In this document: in pieces, positions 58,091 through 64,000 of the stretch
Layout of the letters: each line of letters begins with the position of its first letter
Numbering within the stretch: position 1 is the first letter of the stretch
Assembly (NCBI RefSeq): GCF_000428785.1
Contig: NZ_AUAP01000011.1
Location: forward strand, 1 to 64,000
DNA length: 64,000 bases
DNA from: Conchiformibius kuhniae DSM 17694
GTDB lineage: Bacteria; Pseudomonadota; Gammaproteobacteria; Burkholderiales; Neisseriaceae
Reading direction: 5' to 3'
The notes under the pieces: generated by a model
Database searches by the model: none
Seen by the model: only the letters and a program-made list of their open reading frames with translations
Told to the model about the DNA's origin: nothing
Position numbers and translations under genes: made by a program

Positions 58091-58807
58091 TCAACGCACG
58101 GTGTGGCGGCTGAAGCGTTGTTCCAGCCGTGCCTGTATCCAAAACAAAATCCAGCAAAAACACCAGTACATCAGTCCTGCCTGTATGTATACGGGCAAAA
58201 AGTCGTAGCGGGCGTTGGCGTATTGTTGTGCCACGCGGAACATTTCGGTTACGGTAACGAAGCTTGCCAGCGAGGTGTCTTTAAACAGGGCGATGAATGA
58301 GTTGCTCAGGGGCGGTACGGCAACGCGGAAGGCTTGCGGGGCGATGATGCGGCGGAAGGTTTGGATGTGGGTCATGCCGATGGAGTAGCCCGCTTCCCAT
58401 TGTCCTTTCGGCACAGATAAGATGGCGGCGCGTACGGTTTCCGAGCCGTAGGCACCCACGTTTAGCGAAAAGCCGATGATGGCGGCGGGAATGGGGTTGA
58501 TGTACACGCCGATGGCGGGCAGGCCGTAAAACACCACGCAAATCTGCACCAGCATGGGCGTGCCGCGAATGATGGAAATGTACACCTTGCACACTGCCAA
58601 TAAAAAGCGGTGCAGACGGGTACGCGCAGGGCTGATGCGCAACAGCGCCACCGCCACCGCAATCACCATGCCGATGGCGAACGATGCCACCGCCAAAGGC
58701 ACGGACACCAAAATGCCCGCTTTCAGCATCGGCCAAAACGCGCTCATCACCAAATCGGCACGCGCTTCGCTCATAAACGGCAGGGCGGCCAAAAGACTGT
58801 TCAACAC
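58091..58807 (-). CDS. polar amino-acid ABC transporter, permease
   Basis: A 238-residue HisM/GlnP-type permease. It has about five spans and the EAA-like loop (GSETVRAAILSVPKGQWEAGYSIGMTHIQTFRRIIAPQAFRVAVPPLSNSFI) that contacts the ATPase. The start codon would be GTG at 58807, with AGAGA upstream; an ATG at 58774 is the alternative. The ATPase gene begins 15 bases downstream. One permease of this class usually works as a homodimer. Confidence 0.93.
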   Translation of the reverse strand: MLNSLLAALPFMSEARADLVMSAFWPMLKAGILVSVPLAVASFAIGMVIAVAVALLRISPARTRLHRFLLAVCKVYISIIRGTPMLVQICVVFYGLPAIGVYINPIPAAIIGFSLNVGAYGSETVRAAILSVPKGQWEAGYSIGMTHIQTFRRIIAPQAFRVAVPPLSNSFIALFKDTSLASFVTVTEMFRVAQQYANARYDFLPVYIQAGLMYWCFCWILFWIQARLEQRFSRHTVR

Positions 58808-58913
58808 GGAAGATTCTCTCTTGTTTGGGCAGATAAAAGGGCGATTTTACGTTAAATCGGGGGCAAAAGTCATGTTTTGTGCGCGGGGCGGGTGCGGGCG
58901 GCGGCGAAAGCGC

Positions 58914-58952
58914 GACAAAAACGCGGATTGCCCTGTGCGGCGGCAATCCGCG
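58914..58952 (-). terminator. internal terminator between binding-protein and permease genes
   Basis: On the minus strand CGCGGATTGCC pairs perfectly with GGCAATCCGCG around a 9-base loop, followed by TTTTTG. It lies 16 bases after the binding-protein stop codon and should reduce transcription into the permease and ATPase genes, so that the binding protein is made in excess. Confidence 0.75.
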
Positions 58953-58968
58953 CTGCGGCATGCCTTGT

Positions 58969-59808
58969 TTATTTGACGCTGACGTCGGTGCCGAAAAATT
59001 CTTGGCTGAGTTTTTTCAAGGTGCCGTCCTGATGCAGTTCATTCATGGCGGCGTTGATTTTTTCCAGTGCTTCGCCGTTGCCCTTGTTCAACACCAAGCC
59101 TGCGCCGACTTTTTTGTCGCCGCCCGCCTGCCACACGGTTTTCAAGCCCGATTCGGGGTTTTTCTTCAAATAATCGAGCAGGGCGAGCGAGTCGTTGAGG
59201 GTCAAATCGGCGCGTTTTTGCTGCACCAGCAACAGCGCTTGCGCCATGCCGTCCACCGGCACGATTTTGGCTTTTGCCGCCACCGCCATTTCGCCGTAGT
59301 TGCTGCTCAGGGTTTGCGCCGCGCTCAAGCCTTTGATGTCGTCAAGGCTGCTGATGCGGGTTTCATCGTTGCGGGCGAGCATCATCGGGCCGCTCCAGCT
59401 ATACGGCTCGGACTTGTCAAACGTTTCCTGACGCTCGGGCGTGGTCAGCGCGACTTGGTTGGCAACCATGTCGAAACGCCCGCCCTTCAAGCCCGCCAGC
59501 ATCGCGTCCCACTGCGTTTCGCGGAATTCCACCTGCACGCCCAATTTGGCGGCGACGGCGCGGGTAACTTCCACATCGTAGCCCGTCAGCTTGCCGCTTT
59601 CATCGTGGTAGGTGAAGGGCGCATAAGTGCCTTCCGTGCCGACCGTAATCGTGCCTTTTTGCTCGATGCGCTCCATTAGGCTGCCCTCAGGATGGGCGGG
59701 TGCGGCGGAAACGGACGGTGCGGAAGCGGCGGGCGCGGCATTTTGCTGTTGTCCGCAAGCGGTCAGTGCCACAGTCAAAGCGGCGGGGACAAGGGTTTTG
59801 TACAACAT
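58969..59808 (-). CDS. polar amino-acid ABC transporter, substrate-binding lipoprotein
   Basis: A 279-residue lipoprotein: the signal peptide ends ALTAC (Cys18), followed by an Ala/Pro/Gln-rich tether. The SBP_bac_3 fold follows: ITVGTEGTYAPFTYHDESGKLTGYDVEVTRAVAAKLG, then FRETQWDAMLAGLKGGRFDMVANQVALTTPER. The GYDVEV...W-D-x-M/L pattern is closest to cystine- and polar amino-acid-binding proteins (TcyA/FliY group). Specificity is inferred only. The ATG at 59808 was chosen because the signal peptide begins there. Confidence 0.92.
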   Translation of the reverse strand: MLYKTLVPAALTVALTACGQQQNAAPAASAPSVSAAPAHPEGSLMERIEQKGTITVGTEGTYAPFTYHDESGKLTGYDVEVTRAVAAKLGVQVEFRETQWDAMLAGLKGGRFDMVANQVALTTPERQETFDKSEPYSWSGPMMLARNDETRISSLDDIKGLSAAQTLSSNYGEMAVAAKAKIVPVDGMAQALLLVQQKRADLTLNDSLALLDYLKKNPESGLKTVWQAGGDKKVGAGLVLNKGNGEALEKINAAMNELHQDGTLKKLSQEFFGTDVSVK

Positions 59809-60047
59809 ATTTTTTCCTGATGCGTGGCTAAAACGGCGTATTCTAGGGGAAAACGTTTCGGGCGGTAAATAAATTGCGCTTATATGCTTCATGCGCTTTT
59901 GCGGCAAACTGGCTCGGATTCTGATTTATAATATTGGTTTTTATGGATTATTTTTGCAAAGCGGCTTGACGTTTGCCGTTTTGCCGTGCTAAATTTCCCG
60001 CTTTGTAAGCAACAGCAGCCCCGCACATCGGGGCAGAAAGATGGAAT

Positions 60048-60668
60048 ATGGAATGGTTGCTGACCGGCGCGGCGTGGCTGTGGCAACAACTGCAAGCCAT
60101 GGTTTCCGTTTTGTGGCAGCAAAACTGGGGCGAACTGAAGGTGCGGCACTTTGCGGCGGTGGCGTTGCTGTATGCCTTGTGGCATTTTTTGCTCCGTCCC
60201 CTTGTGGTGCGGGCGCGTTTGTTGCACCGTTTCAAAAGCCAAATCAACAACAAACGCTGGTTTTTCGGGCGCGTGGTCAAAGTGGTGGACGGCGACACGG
60301 TGGAAGTTCGCACGATGTGGTTTCGTGTGGTGCGGGTGCGCCTGCAATACATTGACGCGCCGGAAAGTGCGCAAAAACACGGCGCGGAGGCAACGCGTTT
60401 TTTGCACAAGCAGGCGCAGGGCAAAACCGTGTTGCTGGTGTGCGCCCAAAATCCCGACCGTTACGGGCGCGTGTTGGCGGAAATTTTTTGTCCGCACTTG
60501 CGCCGCAGCCTGAATCTGACTTTGGTGGAACACGGTTTGGCGTGGGCATATAAAGGTACGAAAGCGTATGAAGTGGCGCAGCAGACGGCGCGGCGCAAAA
60601 AAGCGGGTTTGTGGCGCGAACGCCGTCCGACCAATCCCGCGCAATGGCGGCAGGATAGGAAATCGTAA
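60048..60668 (+). CDS. membrane-anchored thermonuclease-like (SNase) protein
   Basis: A 206-residue protein with an N-terminal hydrophobic segment (about residues 30-55) followed by a staphylococcal-nuclease-like domain. The catalytic pattern is intact: VVKVVDGDTVEV, VRVRLQYIDAPESAQ (Arg and Asp/Glu), and DRYGRVLAEIF (Arg). The tail (AWAYKGTKAYEVAQQTARRKKAGLW) is standard for the family. The orientation of the domain (cytoplasm or periplasm) cannot be settled by eye; DNA degradation or a role in uptake are both possible. Confidence 0.88.
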   Translation: MEWLLTGAAWLWQQLQAMVSVLWQQNWGELKVRHFAAVALLYALWHFLLRPLVVRARLLHRFKSQINNKRWFFGRVVKVVDGDTVEVRTMWFRVVRVRLQYIDAPESAQKHGAEATRFLHKQAQGKTVLLVCAQNPDRYGRVLAEIFCPHLRRSLNLTLVEHGLAWAYKGTKAYEVAQQTARRKKAGLWRERRPTNPAQWRQDRKS

Positions 60669-60678
60669 GGGATAAATT

Positions 60679-60723
60679 TTCAGGCTGCCTGAAACGGAAA
60701 AACCGTTTTTCAGGCAGCCTGAA
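60679..60723. terminator. inverted pair of uptake sequences acting as convergent terminator
   Basis: TTCAGGCTGCCTGAA (60679-60693) and TTCAGGCAGCCTGAA (60709-60723) face each other across ACGGAAAAACCGT and can form one long hairpin flanked by T-runs and A-runs. It separates the converging thermonuclease and pilB genes. This is the classic Neisseria use of DUS as a terminator. Confidence 0.85.
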
Positions 60724-60729
60724 AATTTT

Positions 60730-62256
60730 TTATTTTTTCACTTTATCTTTCCACGCGCCATAGCCCTGCGCGTCCATTTCTTCAAACGGCACAAATTTCA
60801 AACTCGCGCCGTTGATGCAGTAGCGCAAACCGCCTTTGTCGGGCGGGCCGTCCGGGAAAACGTGTCCCAAATGCGAATCCGCCGCTTGGCTGCGTACTTC
60901 CACGCGGCGCATATTGTAGCTGTTGTCTTCGTGTTCGCTAACGGCGGCTGCTTCAATCGGCTTGGTAAAGCTCGGCCAGCCGCAGCCCGAATCGTATTTG
61001 TCGGCGGAGCTGAACAGGGGCTTGCCGCCCACCACGTCCACATAAATCCCGTCCGCAAACAAGTGGTCGTATTCGTGGCTGAACGCGCGTTCCGTGCCGT
61101 TTTCTTGGGTAACGCGGTATTGCTCGGCGGTGAGGGTGCGGCGCAATTCGTCTTGGCTCGGTTTGGCGGAGGTTTTTTTGTGCGGCAGGGGTTCGTCCGC
61201 TTTGCGAATATCAATATGGCAATAGCCGTTGGGGTTTTTCAACAAATAATCCTGATGATATTCTTCCGCTTCGTCAAAGCGTTGCAGGGGCAGGTTTTCC
61301 ACCACGATTTTTTGCGTGTGTTTTGGCTGTTCGCGGGCAAAGGCGGCGGCGATGATGCCTTGTTCGGCGGGGTCGGTGTAATACACGCCGGTGCGGTATT
61401 GCGTGCCACGGTCGTTGCCTTGTTTGTTCAGGCTGGTGGGGTCAATCACGCGGAAATAGTATTGCAAAATGTCGTCCAACGTGAGTTTGTCGGCATCGTA
61501 GACGACTTTGACGGTTTCGGCGTGTCCGGTGTCGCGGTGGACAACATCTTCATAACTGGGCTTTTCGGTTTTGCCGTTGGCGTAGCCGGAAACCGCGTCC
61601 AACACGCCGTCAATGCGTTGGAAATAGGCTTCCAAGCCCCAAAAGCAGCCGCCTGCCAGATAAATGGTTTTGCTGTTCATGGCTTTGTTTCCTTGTTGTG
61701 TGTCGGGTTGGTAAAACGTTTGTTGCAGCGATTGCAGTTCCGCCTGCGGATTGGCAATCAGGGCAAGGGCTTGGGCGCGGTTCAGGCTGCCGCGCACCAC
61801 GCGCAGAACTTGTCCTTTGCCGTCCAGCAGCACCCACGAGGGATAAACCTTGATGCCCCATTCTTTCGCCAACGCGCCGCCTTCGTTGAGCAACACGGGC
61901 AGCTTCGGATAATCCAAACCGCGATACCATTCGGAAAAATCGGGCTGTTTTTTCTCGCCGAGAAACGCGGGCGAGGCAACGGTCAGGACGTTGGCTGCCT
62001 GAAAATCTTTGTCTTGCGCCCATTTTTCGGTTTCCGCCAGCTCGCTCAAGCAAAGCGGACACCAGCTCGCCCAAAATTTCACCAGCGTGGGACGGTTCGG
62101 TTTGATGAGTGCGGCGGCGGGTTCGCCGTTGGCTTGCGGCAGTTGCGCCAAGGGCGTGGCGGCGGCAGACACAGTGTTGCCCGATGCCGTCCATAAAATG
62201 CCCGCCAGTGCCAGCACGGCGGCGGCAACCGCGCCGATGATTTTATTGTTTTGCAT
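60730..62256 (-). CDS. msrAB: TlpA-MsrA-MsrB trifunctional methionine sulfoxide reductase (PilB type)
   Basis: This envelope protein repairs oxidised methionines and regenerates itself with its own thioredoxin domain. The 508 residues comprise an N-terminal anchor or signal (about 5-27), a TlpA-like domain with WASWCPLCLSE (C66, C69), MsrA with GGCFWGLEAYF (C204), and MsrB with CGWPSFTKPI and RYCINGASLKF (C480). The three-domain order is characteristic of Neisseria PilB. Its start overlaps the 3' end of the HAD-like gene upstream by 14 bases. Confidence 0.97.
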   Translation of the reverse strand: MQNNKIIGAVAAAVLALAGILWTASGNTVSAAATPLAQLPQANGEPAAALIKPNRPTLVKFWASWCPLCLSELAETEKWAQDKDFQAANVLTVASPAFLGEKKQPDFSEWYRGLDYPKLPVLLNEGGALAKEWGIKVYPSWVLLDGKGQVLRVVRGSLNRAQALALIANPQAELQSLQQTFYQPDTQQGNKAMNSKTIYLAGGCFWGLEAYFQRIDGVLDAVSGYANGKTEKPSYEDVVHRDTGHAETVKVVYDADKLTLDDILQYYFRVIDPTSLNKQGNDRGTQYRTGVYYTDPAEQGIIAAAFAREQPKHTQKIVVENLPLQRFDEAEEYHQDYLLKNPNGYCHIDIRKADEPLPHKKTSAKPSQDELRRTLTAEQYRVTQENGTERAFSHEYDHLFADGIYVDVVGGKPLFSSADKYDSGCGWPSFTKPIEAAAVSEHEDNSYNMRRVEVRSQAADSHLGHVFPDGPPDKGGLRYCINGASLKFVPFEEMDAQGYGAWKDKVKK

Positions 62257-62725
62257 GAAATGATGCCCTTTGATGCGGTTCGCGCAGCCCGCGCAAATGT
62301 TGTGCCAAAAACGGCAAATCGGCTTCGCGCAAACCGTATTGCCCCGCGCACAAAAACAGGCGGTGGCGGTGGTCGCGGAAATACCAAGCAGTGTCGTCCA
62401 GTGCCGCCCAATTGCGCTGCGTTTGGCAAAAATCGTTCAGCCAACACAATATTTCCCGCTCGCGGCAGCCGTGCAGGGCGTGGATTGGGTGGTGCAAAGG
62501 CGGCGTTGTGCCGATGATGCGCGGGCGCAGACAGGCGGGGAAGGGTTCGCGCAATTGTGCCAAGCTGCGCCCGATGCGCCATGTGGACGACACCACAAAT
62601 TCCGTGTGCGCCCATTCGTCTTGACCAAAAAATTCTGCAAACACAGGCATTTGTTGCCACAAGATGCGCGTGCGCTGCGGATTGCTGCCGTGCAGCACGC
62701 CGTCAAAATCCAAAAATATCAGCAT
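62243..62725 (-). CDS. HAD-like hydrolase domain protein
   Basis: A 160-residue protein beginning MLIFLDFDGVLHG, where D6 and D8 are the HAD catalytic pair. VVSSTWRIGRSLAQL supplies the second HAD motif. WAALDDTAWYFRD is a candidate for the acidic motif. The size and motifs fit the small HAD domain found in Swiss-Army-Knife RNA repair proteins (HAD_SAK type), which is inference. The ATG at 62725 was chosen because the HAD motif begins there. It overlaps msrAB by 14 bases, so the two may be co-translated. Confidence 0.75.
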   Translation of the reverse strand: MLIFLDFDGVLHGSNPQRTRILWQQMPVFAEFFGQDEWAHTEFVVSSTWRIGRSLAQLREPFPACLRPRIIGTTPPLHHPIHALHGCREREILCWLNDFCQTQRNWAALDDTAWYFRDHRHRLFLCAGQYGLREADLPFLAQHLRGLREPHQRASFHAKQ

Positions 62726-62731
62726 GGGCGC

Positions 62732-62761
62732 ATTGTATCGCCGCAAGAACGGTTTTGACAA
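62732..62761 (-). promoter_or_regulatory. candidate promoter of the HAD-like gene
   Basis: On the minus strand TTGTCA (62761-62756), an 18-base spacer, and TACAAT (62737-62732), only 6 bases from the ATG. If real, the mRNA would have almost no leader. The -35 overlaps the first TGTNNAAAA site. Confidence 0.35.
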
Positions 62762-62867
62762 TGTACAAAATGTCTAAAAATATGCTTATTTTTTGGCATT
62801 TGGAAAATTTGTTGCCAGTTTGTCCAAAATCCGTATAATCTGCCCATTCTTACCGCTTTTTTGGACA
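62762..62867. promoter_or_regulatory. cluster of TGTNNAAAA sites before the HTH-leuA gene
   Basis: TGTACAAAA (62762-62770) and TGTCTAAAA (62771-62779) are in tandem; TGTCCAAAA (62821-62829) and its exact reverse complement TTTTGGACA (62859-62867) flank the promoter's -10 box. The arrangement looks like operators of a dimeric HTH protein, plausibly the HTH encoded next door. Confidence 0.55.
62812..62839 (+). promoter_or_regulatory. promoter of the HTH-leuA gene
   Basis: TTGCCA (62812-62817), a 16-base spacer, and a perfect TATAAT (62834-62839), about 38 bases before the ATG at 62877. One TGTNNAAAA site lies between the -35 and -10 boxes. Confidence 0.75.
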
Positions 62868-62876
62868 CGCAAACCG

Positions 62877-64000
62877 ATGCAAACCGAAATCGACCGATTG
62901 ATTGCCTACTTCGGCGGCGTCAATGCGCTGGCGCAAGCACTGAAAGAACACGACCCCGACCACCCCGTCAGCACCGCCGCCATTTATAAGTGGCGCACGC
63001 GCGGCTCGCTGCCCCTGCACCAGTTGCAAAAACTGGCGGCGCTGGCGGAAGCGCAAGGCAAACCTTTGGATTTAAACGCCTTTATGCACCAACAAACCAC
63101 TTTGGAGAAAACCATGCCCCACGCAGACCAAAACAACCGCATCATTATTTTTGACACCACCCTGCGCGACGGCGAACAATCGCCCGGCGCGGCGATGAGC
63201 AAGGAAGACAAATTACGCATCGCCCGCCAACTGGAAAAAATGGGCGTGGACGTGATTGAAGCGGGCTTTGCCGCCGCCAGCCCCGGCGACTTTGACGCGG
63301 TGAGCGAAATCGCCAAAACCCTCACCCAAACCACCGTTTGCTCGCTGTCCCGCGCGGTGGAGCGCGACATCCGTTTGGCGGGCGAAGCGGTGTCGCACGC
63401 GGTGCGCCCACGCATCCACACCTTTATCGCCACCAGCCCGATTCACATGGAATACAAGCTGAAAATGAAGCCGCAACAAGTGATTGCGGCAGCAGTCAAA
63501 GCGGTAAACATCGCCAAGGAATACACCGCCGATGTGGAATTTTCCTGCGAAGACGCGCTGCGTTCCGAATTGGACTTTTTGGCGGAAATCTGCGGCGCGG
63601 TAATTGAGGCGGGCGCGACCACCATCAATATTCCCGACACGGTGGGCTATTCCGTCCCCCACAAAACCGAAGCTTTTTTCCGCGAACTGATTGCCAAAAC
63701 GCCGGGCGGCGCGGGCGTGGTGTGGTCGGCGCACTGCCACAACGATTTGGGCTTGGCGGTGGCGAACTCGCTGGCTGCCTTAAAAGGCGGCGCGCGCCAA
63801 GTGGAATGCACGGTAAACGGCTTGGGCGAACGCGCGGGCAACGCCGCGATTGAAGAAATCGTGATGGCTTTGAACGTGCGCCGCGACGTGTTCGGCTTGG
63901 AAACGGGCATTGACACCACCCAAATCGTGCCCGCGTCCAAACTGGTGTCCGGCATCACCGGCTATCCCGTGCAGCCGAACAAGGCGATTGTCGGCGCGAA
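62877..64000 (+). CDS. leuA: HTH domain in frame with 2-isopropylmalate synthase (3' end outside window)
   Basis: An uninterrupted frame begins at the ATG at 62877 and runs off the window (374 full codons seen). Residues 1-79 form a Cro/YdaS-type helix-turn-helix: MQTEIDRLIAYFGGVNALAQ, then VSTAAIYKWRTRGSLPLHQL. From residue 80 (ATG at 63114, preceded by GGAG) the sequence is LeuA: IIFDTTLRDGEQSPGAAMSKEDK, EAGFAAASPGDFDAV, and the metal-binding HCHNDLGLAVANSLAAL. LeuA condenses acetyl-CoA with 2-ketoisovalerate to start leucine synthesis. The internal ATG and ribosome-binding site mean that LeuA alone, a fusion, or both may be made. Separate HTH and leuA genes would require a stop codon, and I find none. 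Confidence 0.85.
   Translation, partial: MQTEIDRLIAYFGGVNALAQALKEHDPDHPVSTAAIYKWRTRGSLPLHQLQKLAALAEAQGKPLDLNAFMHQQTTLEKTMPHADQNNRIIIFDTTLRDGEQSPGAAMSKEDKLRIARQLEKMGVDVIEAGFAAASPGDFDAVSEIAKTLTQTTVCSLSRAVERDIRLAGEAVSHAVRPRIHTFIATSPIHMEYKLKMKPQQVIAAAVKAVNIAKEYTADVEFSCEDALRSELDFLAEICGAVIEAGATTINIPDTVGYSVPHKTEAFFRELIAKTPGGAGVVWSAHCHNDLGLAVANSLAALKGGARQVECTVNGLGERAGNAAIEEIVMALNVRRDVFGLETGIDTTQIVPASKLVSGITGYPVQPNKAIVGA

Overview
The window looks like a chromosomal segment of a GC-rich member of the Neisseriaceae (Betaproteobacteria). The main evidence is a genus-type DNA uptake sequence: the near-palindrome TTCAGGCTGCCTGAA occurs about 17 times, mostly between genes, and shorter oriented copies with the core GGCTGCCTGAA lie inside genes. 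That core is the Simonsiella-type (AG-simDUS) dialect. Further support comes from dRS3 repeats (ATTCCC-N8-GGGAAT), a TlpA-MsrA-MsrB (PilB) fusion, a single-membrane-span FtsK and the pyrB-pyrI pair. Naming a genus from this alone (the Conchiformibius/Simonsiella/Alysiella group would fit) is inference.

Most of the window is housekeeping. 1-9.4 kb: the tail of an IS110-type transposase, a pseudouridine synthase, dapF, a membrane protein, kdsA, dinG, pyk and an outer-membrane beta-barrel protein. 9.6-18.4 kb: groES-groEL behind a sigma-32-like promoter, a Mth938-domain protein, a 1730-residue exonuclease-RecQ-UvrD fusion, cytochrome b561 and the 4.5S (SRP) RNA gene. 18.8-24.8 kb: pyrB-pyrI behind a leader peptide and attenuator, argH and ftsK. 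25-30.9 kb: DUF454, DUF1415, recN, cyaY, a DUF4349 lipoprotein, a MAPEG protein and ttcA. 30.9-44.8 kb: mgtE, a phosphoribosyltransferase-like protein, uvrB, a 2Fe-2S flavin reductase, rsmJ, zapE, accA, a Spy-like protein, rpe, a YqiA-like esterase, and several unrecognised or AT-rich genes including a MATE-like transporter. 44.9-57.1 kb: purL with an AT-rich internal patch, vapBC, ppk, a nitroreductase, mscL, an HU gene and lon. 57.3-64 kb: a polar amino-acid ABC transporter, a membrane-anchored thermonuclease, pilB/msrAB, a HAD-like protein, and leuA running off the end of the window.

Mobile and repeat content is modest but structured. At least five copies of a small non-coding element with terminal repeats TAGGGCGTGTCATCA carry dRS3-type inner repeats. 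In several places the terminal repeat supplies the stop codon of the neighbouring gene.

The observations most worth following up are: the WRN-like exonuclease-RecQ protein fused to a second, UvrD-type helicase; an HTH domain in frame with LeuA downstream of repeated TGTNNAAAA sites; a pyrBI attenuator with a leader peptide; the stop-codon-supplying elements; and the mosaic patch in purL. No CRISPR array, tRNA, rRNA or prophage was seen.
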